From an uncultured delta proteobacterium (GTDB lineage: Bacteria > Desulfobacterota > Desulfobulbia > Desulfobulbales > Desulfurivibrionaceae), in the NCBI GenBank assembly GCA_903869265.1, contig CAIPYE010000017.1:186001-250000 (forward strand): a DNA stretch of 64,000 bases. Direction: 5' to 3'. The position numbers were made by a program, and so were the translations under genes. How positions within the stretch are numbered: position 1 is the stretch's first letter; every line of letters starts with the position of its first letter. This document shows, one piece after another, positions 55,367-64,000 of this stretch. The notes beneath the pieces are model-generated. The model was not told the origin of the DNA. It ran no database searches and saw nothing but the letters and a program-made list of their open reading frames with translations.

Positions 55367-55540
55367 GTCTTTGCTCCCATGGTGTAGATTGTTACCGGAA
55401 GAACTTTTTCCCTGACACGAAAAAACTCTATCACGTTCCCCAGCCGGAAGGAAGGGGGTCGAAGCAGATTTTACCTGTTGCTGGATTTTTTGGGGGGATG
55501 TTCTAGGCATGACCCTCAATTAAGAACGAGACAGCATGGT

Positions 55541-56284
55541 TCAGCGTGGCGCCTTGGTCCCTTTTTGGGACAGAAGTTGGAGCAGATCTTTGCCGTGCTT
55601 CTCGTATGCCGTGCGAATGAGTTCGTTGAGTGCGGAACGAATAATTTTCAGGTGGGGCAAGGGCTGGATAACCGGCAGGTAGTGTTCCGGCGACAGTTGC
55701 GGCTCGATGCGCATTTTGGTTTCCATGCTCTGGGCCATCCCCATTTCCATTCCCCCCTCCATGCTTCCCGCCTTGTTTGGGTCACCCAGGGTTTTGAGAA
55801 AGCCCATGATGGAGCCGAGATCGTTTTTGCGGTAGAAGGTCTCGATTTCTTCGTTGATTGCATCCCGGTATTTTTTGAGTTCGTCAAATTTTGTCCGGTA
55901 TTCGGCAGTGTGCACCTCAAGGCGTTCGTAGCAGTCGAAGACCAGATTTTTAAAGCGCCCGGCATGGGTGAGTCCGTGGATGCGCACCCCGGAAAAAACC
56001 CTTTGTCGGATGGTGTTGGATTGGGTGAGGTAGGGGTCGTAGAAAAGATCTGGTGGCAGGCCGGTAAGCGCCAAAAACTGGTGGATGAGGTTTTCGTCCT
56101 TGAGCACAATGTAGATGCGGATCAGGTCAAAACTGATTCTTTTTTCCAGGATAAAGGAGTATTGCCGCGTTTTTTCGACAAAGTCGAGTTTGTCATCCTC
56201 GATGAGTTTTCTAAAGCCGAAATAACGGTCTGCTATCTCTTTTTTTATCTCGTAGGCAAGCACTTCGTTGATGTCCGGGCTCAT
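55541..56284 (-). CDS. Conserved protein with Met/Gly-rich loop, function unknown
   Basis: The 247-residue protein is mostly helical (FGFRKLIEDDKLDFVEKT, LEVHTAEYRTKFDELKKYRD), with no transmembrane segment or catalytic motif. Residues about 172-192 read GSMEGGMEMGMAQSMETKM, a Met-rich, low-complexity loop that may be flexible or bind metal. I do not recognise the family. It is isolated between the PilZ and protease genes. Confidence 0.6.
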   Translation of the reverse strand: MSPDINEVLAYEIKKEIADRYFGFRKLIEDDKLDFVEKTRQYSFILEKRISFDLIRIYIVLKDENLIHQFLALTGLPPDLFYDPYLTQSNTIRQRVFSGVRIHGLTHAGRFKNLVFDCYERLEVHTAEYRTKFDELKKYRDAINEEIETFYRKNDLGSIMGFLKTLGDPNKAGSMEGGMEMGMAQSMETKMRIEPQLSPEHYLPVIQPLPHLKIIRSALNELIRTAYEKHGKDLLQLLSQKGTKAPR

Positions 56285-56381
56285 TCACTGCATCCCTTTT
56301 TGTGTTTCTCGGCAATGGCGCGGGTATCCTGCAATCAAGTGTAGCATAGAAGAGAAGATGCGGCGGACAGATAATATTTAT

Positions 56382-57005
56382 TCAGCCAAGAATCAGCCCT
56401 TGGGCAAAGGAGATCAGGGGGTGCATGATCTTTGGGATGACGCCGGTGTAAAACAGGGCCAGCAGGATGAAAAAACCGAGGGGTTCCAGTTTGCCGTAGA
56501 TTCTGGCCGGTTCAGGAGGAAGAAGATTGCGGAGCACCTGACTGCCGTCCAGGGGCGGGATGGGGATCAGGTTGAAGACGGCCAGCATCACGTTGATCCA
56601 GACACTGGCGGCGATCATCTGGATCAGCGGCCAGAAGATGGTCATGGGCAGCACATTGCCGATCGGAATCAGCAGCCGGGCGGCCAGACCGCTGGCTACA
56701 GCCAGCAGCAGGTTGGCGGAAACGCCGGCCAGGGAGACCCAGATCATGTCCCGGCGCGGATTTTTGAAATAGCGGGCATCCACCGGCACCGGTTTGGCCC
56801 AGCCGATCTTCATGATGATAAAGGCCAGCACCCCAAGGGGGTCAAGATGGCGGAGCGGATTCAGGCTGAGCCGCCCCAACCGTTGGGCCGTGGGGTCGCC
56901 AAGCTTGTAGGCGATGAAGCCGTGGGCAAATTCGTGCACCGTGAGGGCCAGCAAAAACGGAGGGGCAAGGATGGCAATTTCCTGAATGAGCTGCGGGATG
57001 TTCAT
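56382..57005 (-). CDS. Site-2 protease family membrane metalloprotease
   Basis: About 207 residues from ATG 57005; the longer frame covers the next gene. The zinc motif is LTVHEFAHGFIAYKLGD (HEXXH-like), with the third ligand Asp in NLIPIPPLDGSQVL. Hydrophobic segments before and after fit the short S2P/M50 type of intramembrane protease. It may act on membrane regulators. It lies 7 bases past the nucleotidyltransferase gene. Confidence 0.88.
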   Translation of the reverse strand: MNIPQLIQEIAILAPPFLLALTVHEFAHGFIAYKLGDPTAQRLGRLSLNPLRHLDPLGVLAFIIMKIGWAKPVPVDARYFKNPRRDMIWVSLAGVSANLLLAVASGLAARLLIPIGNVLPMTIFWPLIQMIAASVWINVMLAVFNLIPIPPLDGSQVLRNLLPPEPARIYGKLEPLGFFILLALFYTGVIPKIMHPLISFAQGLILG

Positions 57006-57012
57006 GGGCGGT

Positions 57013-59652
57013 TTATTGATCCGGGAGAGAAAAATGTTCTTTGATGAAGGCGGCTTCCGTGGCCCGGTCGTGTACCAGGCCATCCAGCCGCGCATCGAGC
57101 AAGCAGCGCAGGATGGTACCATAGAGCGGCCCTGCCCGGTAGCCCATTTTTTCCAGGTCGTTGCCATCGGTTTCCGGCTTCAGATGGCGCCAATCCGTGA
57201 CGTAGAGTGAAATGGCTTTTTTCCCGGATTTCTTTTTTATGAGTCCCATCAGGTACAAAAGCCCTTCCGGGGAAAGATCCTTGAGCAGGTGGTACAGGCC
57301 GCTGGCGCTTTCCGGCATGGCGCGCTTCATGATGCCGAGAATGCGGGTGGCCGCAAGTTTTTCTCGGACAAGAAACTGCCGGTGGCGCAAGGGCACCTCG
57401 AAGCGGTCGCAAAAGTTCACCACCTCTCGAACCGGAAAGTTGGTCATGAGGGCCATCAGATAGACCAGCCATTGTCGGCATGGCTGGTCAAGGTAGAGAA
57501 GCCGATGCCAGGCCAGGGCCTGCCGGGTTTCCTCCAGAATCGTGGTGAGCTTTGGGTCGATGCGGAGGGTGGGATGGAGAAACCTCAGCAACCCGAGGTC
57601 TGCCATGCGGTTTATGGCCGGGAGAGGATTCTCCTCGGAGAGAATGAACGTGAGTTCGTTGAAAAAACGCTGGCCGAAGAAGCGGTCGAAAAGCTCCATT
57701 TTCACCGCGTTTTTAATGAGTTTTTCCGTGTGCTTGCCGATCTTGAAGCCCATGCGCTGCTCAAAGCGGATGGCGCGGAAGATTCGGGTCGGGTCTTCCA
57801 CAAAGCTTAAGTTGTGCAGGATTCTGATCTGCCGGTCTTTCAGGTCGTTCTGGCAGTTGAAGAAATCCACCAGGGTACCGAAGGTGTCCGGATTGAGGTG
57901 GATGGCCATGGCATTGATGGTGAAATCGCGTCGGTAGAGGTCCAGCTTGATGGAGCTCAGTTCCACGGTGGGCATGGCTGCCGGATATTCGTAATATTCC
58001 AATCGGGCGGTGGCGATGTCGATCTTGAGCCCGTCGGGCAGTTTCACCACGGCGGTGCCGAATTTTTCATGGGTGCGCACCTTGCCGCCCAGTTTTTTGG
58101 TGAGCTTCTTGGCATAGGCCAACCCATCGCCCTCGATGACCACATCCAGATCCAGATTTTTGATGTGCAGCAGCAGGTCGCGGACAAACCCGCCCACGGC
58201 ATAGGCGTGGCAGCCGGTTTCCTGCGCCACCTCGCCCAAGGTTTTTAGAAGCAGGACGATCTCGCGATTCAAGACTTCCGCCATCAGACCGCTCAGATTG
58301 CGGTGGCGGGCGGTGGAGGGCTGGTCGTTGTCGGCCAGTAGACGGCGCGGGATGTGGGCTGGATCGTTGACCAGCAGGTGCAAAAGATCGGTGCGGGTGA
58401 TGACCCCCATGACCACGCCCTCTTCCACCACCGGGATGAAGCGCTGGCGGTGGCCGATGATGAGTTCCTGGATATCGGCCAGGGTGGCGGTGGGCGGCAG
58501 GGTGGCGAAATCGGTGGTCATGTAGTCGCTTACTGGGGAGTCGCCGAGTCCTAAATGGATGGATTTGCCCACCACCAGACGGGAGATGAGGCCGATTGCT
58601 TCGTGCTGGTCATTGACGATCAGCAACACCGTGATGTTGTAGCGGTTGAGCAGCTCGTCCGCCCCGTTGATCGTAAGCGTGGGCGGGCCGGAAATCACCG
58701 GTGCGGACATGAGCTCTCGGGCCAACCGCTGGGGTCGCACGTGCTTGTGCAGGAGCTGGATCAGTTTTTCTTCCGCCTCGATCAGGGTGAGATCCTTGAT
58801 GGTGGCCGAGGCGGCCGAGGCGTGGCCCCCGCCCCCGAAATCGCGGGCAATGGCGCCGACATTCACCTCCGGGATCCGGCTGCGGGCAATGAGATGGGTG
58901 CGGCCTGCCATGTGGGTCAGGGCGAACAGGGTGTCCAGGTTCTCCATCACCATGAAGCGCCGGACAACAATGGAAAATTCATCAACATATTCAGGCAGTT
59001 CTATCTTGGCCACCACCAGGTCAAGGCCATGGATGGTGTAGGTGGTGGCGGATTTGATCAGGGCGTGGAGCAGGGTGACTTCCTGACTGGTGAGTTCCTG
59101 GGCAATGAACTGGGCGACGGCGTTGAGGTTGGCGCCCTGGGAAAGGAGCCAGGCGGCGGCCTCCAGATCTTCCGGGCAGGTGGTGTCAAAGGCGAAGGAG
59201 CCGGTGTCCTCATAGATGGCCATGGCCATGAGGGTGGCTTCCTCTTGGGTGAGTTGGAGCCCTTTTTCCCGGAGGAGTTTGACGAAGATGGTGGTGGTGG
59301 AGCCAACTTGCCGGACCTGTTCCACCGAACCGCGCAGGTCATCGGGGGTGTCGGGATGGTGGTCGTAGAGGTGGATGTCCAACCCCGGGTTCTTCAGGCA
59401 TTGGGCAAAGTCGCCGATGCGCGAGGCCTGGCGGGTGTCCACCACGATGAGCCGTTGGATCTGTTCCTGGGGGATGCTTTTCAACCTCCGGAAGGTGTAC
59501 TGATATTGCACCGATTGGGCAATGAAATCCCGCAGGTTTCTTTCCTGGGAGCCGGAAAAGGCCAGCACTGCTTCTGGATAGAGCTTGTGCGCGGCGATCA
59601 TGGAGGCCAGCCCGTCAAAATCGGCGTTTACATGGGTGGTGATAACTTCCAT
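57013..59652 (-). CDS. DHH-CBS-tRNA nucleotidyltransferase fusion
   Basis: The 879-residue protein combines three modules. The DHH/DHHA1 phosphoesterase (about 1-310) has NADFDGLASMIAAHKL, DTRQ and DHHPDTP. A CBS pair (about 315-450) has LISRLVVGKSIHLGLGD and VMGVITRTDLLHL. The C-terminal tRNA nucleotidyltransferase/poly(A) polymerase fold (about 470-860) has VGGFVRDLLLH and LDVVIEGDG. It adds A or CCA ends to tRNA. The fusion is known from Desulfobacterota and some other lineages; A-adding enzymes have this layout. It overlaps none of its neighbours but shares direction with the protease. Confidence 0.88.
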   Translation of the reverse strand: MEVITTHVNADFDGLASMIAAHKLYPEAVLAFSGSQERNLRDFIAQSVQYQYTFRRLKSIPQEQIQRLIVVDTRQASRIGDFAQCLKNPGLDIHLYDHHPDTPDDLRGSVEQVRQVGSTTTIFVKLLREKGLQLTQEEATLMAMAIYEDTGSFAFDTTCPEDLEAAAWLLSQGANLNAVAQFIAQELTSQEVTLLHALIKSATTYTIHGLDLVVAKIELPEYVDEFSIVVRRFMVMENLDTLFALTHMAGRTHLIARSRIPEVNVGAIARDFGGGGHASAASATIKDLTLIEAEEKLIQLLHKHVRPQRLARELMSAPVISGPPTLTINGADELLNRYNITVLLIVNDQHEAIGLISRLVVGKSIHLGLGDSPVSDYMTTDFATLPPTATLADIQELIIGHRQRFIPVVEEGVVMGVITRTDLLHLLVNDPAHIPRRLLADNDQPSTARHRNLSGLMAEVLNREIVLLLKTLGEVAQETGCHAYAVGGFVRDLLLHIKNLDLDVVIEGDGLAYAKKLTKKLGGKVRTHEKFGTAVVKLPDGLKIDIATARLEYYEYPAAMPTVELSSIKLDLYRRDFTINAMAIHLNPDTFGTLVDFFNCQNDLKDRQIRILHNLSFVEDPTRIFRAIRFEQRMGFKIGKHTEKLIKNAVKMELFDRFFGQRFFNELTFILSEENPLPAINRMADLGLLRFLHPTLRIDPKLTTILEETRQALAWHRLLYLDQPCRQWLVYLMALMTNFPVREVVNFCDRFEVPLRHRQFLVREKLAATRILGIMKRAMPESASGLYHLLKDLSPEGLLYLMGLIKKKSGKKAISLYVTDWRHLKPETDGNDLEKMGYRAGPLYGTILRCLLDARLDGLVHDRATEAAFIKEHFSLPDQ

Positions 59653-59735
59653 ATTGTGCAGGGCCTCTGTTTTGCGGAATTCTTGGAATGATTATAGACG
59701 ATCATCCCAAGTGAGCAATGACATTTAGGGGCCGT

Positions 59736-59797
59736 GACGAAATCATGGAGAAAGTGACCATTTCGTCGCCGTTAACAGCAGCGTTAGCGGCGCTGCT
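59736..59797. repeat. Palindromic intergenic sequence before xerD
   Basis: GACGAAAT/ATTTCGTC (59736-59767) and AGCAGCG/CGCTGCT (59777-59797) form two hairpins, with further GTTAGC repeats up to 59820. It lies between xerD and the fusion gene and may end xerD transcription. Confidence 0.45.
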
Positions 59798-59839
59798 ACG
59801 GCTCCTTACGCCGTTAGCACTGCTGCCGATTACGACGGC

Positions 59840-60826
59840 TCAGCCCCGGGGGTGGAATTTCTGGTGGGAGGATTTGAGGCGGTTGCTGTCCACATGGGTG
59901 TAAATCTGGGTGGTGGCGATGTCGGCATGGCCCAGCATCATCTGCACGGAGCGGAGGTCCGCGCCATGTTCCAGCAGGTGGGTGGCAAAGGAGTGGCGGA
60001 GCACGTGGGGGCTGATTTTCTTGGTGATTCCGTTCAGGCGTGCAATTTGCTGGACGATTTGCCAGAAACGCAGACGGGTCATGGGTTTGCCATGGCCGGT
60101 GACAAAGAGGAAATCGCTCCCCTTTTTTTTCAGAATCCGGGGACGCGCCTCCTGGGTGTAGACCTTGAGGTATTCGCGGGCCGCTTCGCCAAAGGGGATG
60201 AGCCGTTCCTTGGAGCCTTTGCCGAAAACCCGGACATAGCCGCCCATGAGATTGACCCCGGCCAGGGGCAGATTGACCAACTCCGAGACCCGCATGCCCG
60301 TGGCGTAAAGCAGGTGGAGCATGGCATTGTTACGCAGGGCCAGGGAATTGTCATTGGCCGGAGGGGCAAGGAGCCGGTTCACTTCGGGGATAGTGAGCAC
60401 CTTGGGGAGCGGGCGGCCAGGCTTGGGCAGATCAAGGATGGCGCTGGGATCGGTGTCGATGGTTTTTTCCGCCAGGAGAAACTTGAAGAAAGCGCGCAAC
60501 GAGGAGATTCGGCGGGCATTGCTTCGGTTGGAGATGCCCTGGCCATGACAATGGTCGAGATAGGCGCGGAGGTGCTTGGCTTCAATCTGGGCCAGGCTGG
60601 TGAGGCGTTTTGGTCTGAGAAAATCAAGAAAGGAGGCGAGATCAGCCTGGTAGGCCAGGATGGTGTTGCCCGCCAGGCGGCGTTCCAGGGTGAGATACTG
60701 AAGGAACTGGTCGAGGAAAGGCTCGGAAAAAAAAGACGCTCCGTCGGGGGAAGAAGACAGCGGTTGAGGCCGGTCCCGGTCGGAGCGTGGGCAGTTATCA
60801 GCAGGTTTTCCTCTTTTGTTGTTCAT
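59840..60826 (-). CDS. xerD: Tyrosine recombinase XerD
   Basis: The 328-residue site-specific recombinase has an N-terminal core-binding domain (FLQYLTLERRLAGNTILAYQ) and the catalytic residues Arg in ATGMRVSEL, Lys in KGSKERLIP, HVLRHSFATH, LGHADIATTQIYTH with the Tyr nucleophile. It resolves chromosome dimers at dif together with XerC. The N-terminal 30 residues are low in conservation, and a downstream start is possible. It is a chromosomal Xer type and not an integrase next to an att site. Confidence 0.9.
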   Translation of the reverse strand: MNNKRGKPADNCPRSDRDRPQPLSSSPDGASFFSEPFLDQFLQYLTLERRLAGNTILAYQADLASFLDFLRPKRLTSLAQIEAKHLRAYLDHCHGQGISNRSNARRISSLRAFFKFLLAEKTIDTDPSAILDLPKPGRPLPKVLTIPEVNRLLAPPANDNSLALRNNAMLHLLYATGMRVSELVNLPLAGVNLMGGYVRVFGKGSKERLIPFGEAAREYLKVYTQEARPRILKKKGSDFLFVTGHGKPMTRLRFWQIVQQIARLNGITKKISPHVLRHSFATHLLEHGADLRSVQMMLGHADIATTQIYTHVDSNRLKSSHQKFHPRG

Positions 60827-60859
60827 TTGTTCAATGAGCCAACGAGGAAGAGCGGCAAG

Positions 60860-61054
60860 TTAGTCGCGCTCGGTGCGCATCATGAGCTTACGGATTTTCC
60901 GTTTGGACTCTGCTTGCTTGCGGCGGCGTTTGGCGCTGGGTTTCTCGTAGTACTCGCGGCGTTTGAGCTCCTTTTTCATCCCATCAAGCTGCATCTTTTT
61001 CTTGAGCAGCCGAATCGCCTGTTCGATATCCCCTCTCACTTCTATTTCGATCAT
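60860..61054 (-). CDS. rpsU: Ribosomal protein bS21
   Basis: The 64-residue basic protein has the S21 pattern IEIEVRGDIEQAIRLLKKKM and a C-terminal Arg/Lys tail (KRRRKQAESKRKIRK). It belongs to the small ribosomal subunit and helps initiation. It lies between xerD and the oxidase gene with short gaps. Confidence 0.93.
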   Translation of the reverse strand: MIEIEVRGDIEQAIRLLKKKMQLDGMKKELKRREYYEKPSAKRRRKQAESKRKIRKLMMRTERD

Positions 61055-61183
61055 GATCTCTCCAGTATGCGGGTTGCAACGTCACGTTTCAGAATTTTTA
61101 GCCAACGCCTGTTTCACAAGAAGCTGAAGTGGCGCAGATTTTTAAAAAGAAACCGTTTATATAGCCGATCATTGCGCTGATTG

Positions 61184-62584
61184 TCAAATATTTTTTTCCG
61201 GCTTGGTCTGGGGCGGAAAGATCTTGCCCGGATTGAGAATGTTGAGCGGGTCAAAGAGTTTTTTGATCTCTTGCATGAGCGCCCTGGTCGGTTGGTCAAT
61301 CTCCATGGGCAGATAGGCAGCCTTAGTGAGGCCGATGCCATGTTCGCCGGACAGGGTGCCGCCCAACCGCAGAACCTCTTCAAAAAGAAGTTGTTTGGCG
61401 GCATTGGCCTGCTGCACCTCCTGCGGAATACTCCTATCGAGCATGATATTGACGTGGATGTTGCCATCTCCGGCGTGGCCGAAGGTGAAGATGACGACCC
61501 CGAGCTCCCGGCTTAATTTTTCTGTGCAGGAGACCAAGTGCGGCAACCGGCTGCGGGGAACCACCACATCTTCGCTCATCTTGTGGGGCTTGAGGCTGAA
61601 GGCCGCAGGGGAGATGACGCGTCGTGCTGCCCAGAGCTGCTCGGCCTCAGCTTCGCTTTCGGCGGTGCGGCTCATAATGATTCCAGGCTGGGTCTGCAAA
61701 AACTCCGTCAACTGGCCGGTGGCAAGGGGCACAGCATCCTTCTGGCCGTCAAGCTCGATCAGGAGAAGGGCCCCACCCTCTTCCGGGAAGGGGAACGGCA
61801 GTTTGTCCCGGACAATGGAGAGGGCGGTCTGGTCCATGTATTCCAGGGTGCAGGGGGTATGGTGGGCGAGAATCCTTGCCACCAGACCAGTCGCCTCGGC
61901 CATGCCACGGCAGAGGACCAGCAGGGTGGAGCGGGCCTCCGGGGCGGGGAGGAGCTTTACCGTGATCTTGGTGATGATGGCCAGGGTTCCTTCGGAGCCC
62001 ACCAGCAGCCGGGTGAGATCGTAGCCCACCACCCCTTTGGCGGTCCTGACCCCGGTGTGGATGAGGCGGCCATCGGGCAGCACCGCTTCCAGGCCAAGGA
62101 CATAGTCGCGGGTTACCCCATACTTCACCGCGCTTGGCCCACCGGCGCATTCGGCGACATTGCCGCCCATGGTGCAGAATTTCAGGCTGGCTGGGTCCGG
62201 CGGGTAATAGAGGCCATGCCGCCCTGCCTCTGCGCGCAGATCTCCGGTGATGACCCCTGGCTCGACCACTCCGATCTGATTGTCCCGGTCGATTTCCAGG
62301 ATCCGGTTCAAGCGGCTCATGACCATGACCAGGCCGCCCGCCACCGGCAGGGCGCCGCCGGTCATGCCGGTGCCAGCTCCCCGTGGGACCACGGGAAACG
62401 GGGTGGTTGAGGCCAGCTCCATGATGCGGCAAATTTCTGCGGTGGAGCCGGGGAAGACCACGGCAGCGGGAGGATATTCCTGGCCGGTTCCGTCGTAGGA
62501 GTAGCAGGCCAGCTCTTCCGGAACCGTGGTCACCTGGTCCTGTCCGACAATTTCCCGCAGTCTCTGGATGGTGTCCTGGTTCAT
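61184..62584 (-). CDS. glcD: FAD-linked oxidase, glycolate oxidase GlcD/D-lactate dehydrogenase type
   Basis: The 466-residue protein has the PCMH-type FAD domain (FPVVPRGAGTGMTGGA, PDPASLKFCTMGGNVAECAG) and the C-terminal FAD-oxidase part (FTFGHAGDGNIHVNIM, LGGTLSGEHGIGLTK). It oxidises a 2-hydroxyacid such as D-lactate or glycolate and passes electrons to partners. No GlcE/GlcF genes are adjacent; D-lactate dehydrogenase is as likely. It starts 153 bases from ddl in the opposite direction. Confidence 0.87.
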   Translation of the reverse strand: MNQDTIQRLREIVGQDQVTTVPEELACYSYDGTGQEYPPAAVVFPGSTAEICRIMELASTTPFPVVPRGAGTGMTGGALPVAGGLVMVMSRLNRILEIDRDNQIGVVEPGVITGDLRAEAGRHGLYYPPDPASLKFCTMGGNVAECAGGPSAVKYGVTRDYVLGLEAVLPDGRLIHTGVRTAKGVVGYDLTRLLVGSEGTLAIITKITVKLLPAPEARSTLLVLCRGMAEATGLVARILAHHTPCTLEYMDQTALSIVRDKLPFPFPEEGGALLLIELDGQKDAVPLATGQLTEFLQTQPGIIMSRTAESEAEAEQLWAARRVISPAAFSLKPHKMSEDVVVPRSRLPHLVSCTEKLSRELGVVIFTFGHAGDGNIHVNIMLDRSIPQEVQQANAAKQLLFEEVLRLGGTLSGEHGIGLTKAAYLPMEIDQPTRALMQEIKKLFDPLNILNPGKIFPPQTKPEKNI

Positions 62585-62736
62585 TTGGTGGTTTTTCCGT
62601 GTGGTAGGAGTAAAAATCCCTATAAAATAAACAGGGAAGTTATTATAAGGATACGTACTTGGCAGACACTTCGCTGTTGCCCGCGTTGGCAGCAGGATTC
62701 CTTACAAATCAGTACGCAACTATTCGGAAAAAAGCT

Positions 62737-63672
62737 ATGGAAAAGAAGATTAGACTGGCCCTTATCGCCGGAGGTAAATCCGGGGAGCGTGAGGTCTCGT
62801 TGGCCGGAGCCAAAGGGGTGGAACAGGCGCTCGACCGGGAAAAATATGAGGTTCACCGCTATGACCCGGCCACGGATCTGGCTCAGTTGGCTGCGGATGC
62901 CCCAGAGATTGATATGGCCTTTATCCTGCTCCATGGTCTCTTTGGGGAGGATGGCACCATGCAGGGTTTTCTCGATCTGCTGGGCATACCTTATCAGGGG
63001 GCCGGAGTTCTGGGCTCCGCCTTGGCCATGGACAAAAATCTGGCCAAGATCCTCTACCAGCAGGCCGGGCTCACCGTGGCGGCCTGGGAGATGGCGCAGC
63101 CGGAAGATCAAAAAAATCCGGGCCGGTTGCTTTCGCGGATTTCCTTGCCGGTGGTCATCAAGCCCATTCGTCAGGGCTCAAGTCTTGGGATGAGCCTGGC
63201 CCGGAATGAAGAGGAGCTGGTCCAGGGTCTGGCCAAGGCGTTTACCTTTGACAGCGAGGTCATGGTCGAGCAGTATGTGCAAGGGCGGGAGATCACCGGC
63301 GGGGTGCTGGGCAACAAGGAACTCACCGCCCTGCCCTTGGTCGAGATTATCCCCGGCGAGGAGTATGCTTTTTTTGACTATCAGGCCAAATACCAGGTGG
63401 GTGCTTCCCGGGAGGTGTGCCCGGCGGAGTTGGAGCCCGAGGTAACCGCCAAGGCTCAGGCAATCGCGCTGACCGCGCATCGGGCCTTGCATCTCAGAGG
63501 GTATAGCCGGACAGACATGATTGTTGCCGATGATTTCATCTATGTGCTTGAGACCAACACCATCCCAGGCATGACCCCGACCAGCCTGTTGCCCCAGGCC
63601 GCCGCTGCCCATGGCTTGCCCTTTTCGGCCCTGCTCGACCGTTTGATTGAGCTGGCCTTGGCCCAGAAATGA
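62737..63672 (+). CDS. ddl: D-alanine-D-alanine ligase
   Basis: About 311 residues from the ATG at 62737, where the family begins (IRLALIAGGKSGEREVSLAG). Further motifs are LHGLFGEDGTMQGFLD, VVIKPIRQGSSLGMS and YVLETNTIPGMTPTSLLP of the ATP-grasp fold. It makes the peptidoglycan dipeptide. A longer upstream frame has no family match. A separate promoter lies just after it for the next gene. Confidence 0.92.
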   Translation: MEKKIRLALIAGGKSGEREVSLAGAKGVEQALDREKYEVHRYDPATDLAQLAADAPEIDMAFILLHGLFGEDGTMQGFLDLLGIPYQGAGVLGSALAMDKNLAKILYQQAGLTVAAWEMAQPEDQKNPGRLLSRISLPVVIKPIRQGSSLGMSLARNEEELVQGLAKAFTFDSEVMVEQYVQGREITGGVLGNKELTALPLVEIIPGEEYAFFDYQAKYQVGASREVCPAELEPEVTAKAQAIALTAHRALHLRGYSRTDMIVADDFIYVLETNTIPGMTPTSLLPQAAAAHGLPFSALLDRLIELALAQK

Positions 63673-63689
63673 GTATGGCTGCATATTTT

Positions 63690-63719
63690 TTGAAACAAAT
63701 CGGACAGGTTTGCTATACT
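63690..63719 (+). promoter_or_regulatory. Sigma-70-type promoter of the receiver-domain gene
   Basis: TTGAAA (63690-63695) and TATACT (63714-63719) are 18 bases apart. The leader contains a small hairpin (CCCGGC/GCCGGG, 63740-63759). Confidence 0.6.
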
Positions 63720-63781
63720 TTGTAAAAAGTTGCGACAACCCCGGCGAGACAGTGCCGGGAAAATCCAGCGGAGTGGCTATC

Positions 63782-64000
63782 TTGACAGAATGTGCGTCGG
63801 GAAATGCAGGGCTCACCGCCCTGATCGTCGAGGATGACCAGGCCGTTTGCGATCTTTTACAAAAGATTGTGGAAAGCCAAGGTTACACCGTTGTTGTCTG
63901 CACCACCGCTGCCTCAGCCATGGCGGCCTTTGCCGCAGATTTCCCACATCTTGTTCTCATGGACTGGATGCTGCCAGACATGGATGGGCTGGAACTCATC
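63782..64000 (+). CDS. Response-regulator receiver protein, 3' truncated by the window edge
   Basis: Seventy-three codons are visible, from a TTG at 63782 (an in-frame GTG at 63773 also fits). The receiver fold starts ALIVEDDQAVCDLLQKIV and includes the phosphoacceptor Asp in VLMDWMLPDMDGLEL. The output domain lies outside the window. A sigma-70-type promoter precedes it, so it is transcribed on its own. Confidence 0.85.
   Translation, partial: MTECASGNAGLTALIVEDDQAVCDLLQKIVESQGYTVVVCTTAASAMAAFAADFPHLVLMDWMLPDMDGLELI

Noticed and set aside
55478-56344. 288-codon plus-strand frame opposite the Met-rich unknown protein
   Set aside because: The minus frame shows protein-like helical composition; this one does not.
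59840-60826. Tyrosine recombinase as the integrase of a mobile island
   Set aside because: It matches chromosomal XerD, next to rpsU, and no att site or mobile cargo accompanies it.
63740-63759. Riboswitch in the leader of the last gene
   Set aside because: Only a 6-bp stem is visible and no known riboswitch core could be recognised.

Overview
The window looks like chromosome from a Desulfobacterota bacterium, probably of the Desulfobulbales type. The best taxonomic marker is a complete dsrMKJOP membrane complex preceded by an RsbRD-N-type protein, the arrangement of dissimilatory sulfate or sulfur metabolisers. A DmsE/MtrB decaheme-porin pair, an spdEFG1-type elongation factor G, many glycosyltransferases, PAS kinases and a PilZ protein fit the same group. 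The assignment is an inference from gene content; no rRNA is present.

Layout. 1-161 is the 3' end of purL. 172-11569 (minus) is a tightly overlapping surface-polysaccharide operon: ABC permease, TPR protein, ABC ATPase, GT-C/TPR protein, UbiA-type prenyltransferase, flippase, methyltransferase, two GT2 and one GT9 glycosyltransferases, then a YhaM-like OB/HD nuclease. 11710-12310 (minus) encodes a 66-residue Geobacter-type short pilin and a 116-residue secreted partner behind a sigma-54 promoter. 12826-15765 (plus) is a divergent PilS/PilR-like two-component system. 16076-24751 (plus) is the minor-pilin operon fimT-pilW-pilV-pilX-pilY1, a small secreted protein and pilB. 24866-25714 is smpB-ssrA. 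26034-28542 (minus) is tRNA-Arg and a fused cysteine synthase/cysteinyl-tRNA synthetase. 28766-34410 (minus) is rsbRD-dsrMKJOP. 34543-41163 (minus) holds a small FlaG-like protein, an MBL hydrolase, an HDOD protein, an RHH protein, a eukaryotic-type HisA, a P-loop protein and EF-G. 41482-42468 (plus) is an ATPase remnant and a higBA toxin-antitoxin pair. 42690-45641 (minus) is the MtrB-type porin and decaheme cytochrome. 45950-50147 (minus) is a PAS protein, a hybrid kinase and an MFS transporter. The remainder is mostly housekeeping: tRNA-Phe, RDD protein, zinc-ribbon protein, lipoprotein, pcm, mtaD-like deaminase, PilZ protein, S2P protease, DHH-CBS-tRNA nucleotidyltransferase, xerD, rpsU, glcD-like oxidase, ddl and the start of a receiver-domain protein.

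How it fits together. The strongest theme is the cell surface and extracellular electron transfer. The short pilin keeps all six aromatic positions of the Geobacter pilin and has one more. It is followed by a PilA-C/Spc-like secreted protein and then by a polysaccharide export operon, which recalls the Geobacter pilA-spc-xap order. The kinase/sigma-54 regulator pair lies directly opposite and the pilin has a near-perfect sigma-54 promoter. The minor pilins, PilY1 and PilB provide assembly. A decaheme cytochrome plus porin about 32 kb away could carry electrons across the outer membrane. Dsr-type sulfur metabolism and an electron-transfer surface apparatus therefore sit in the same 64 kb. Other points worth following up are the CysK-CysRS fusion with altered catalytic motifs and a PilY1 whose von Willebrand domain is interrupted by an apparently permuted repeat domain.
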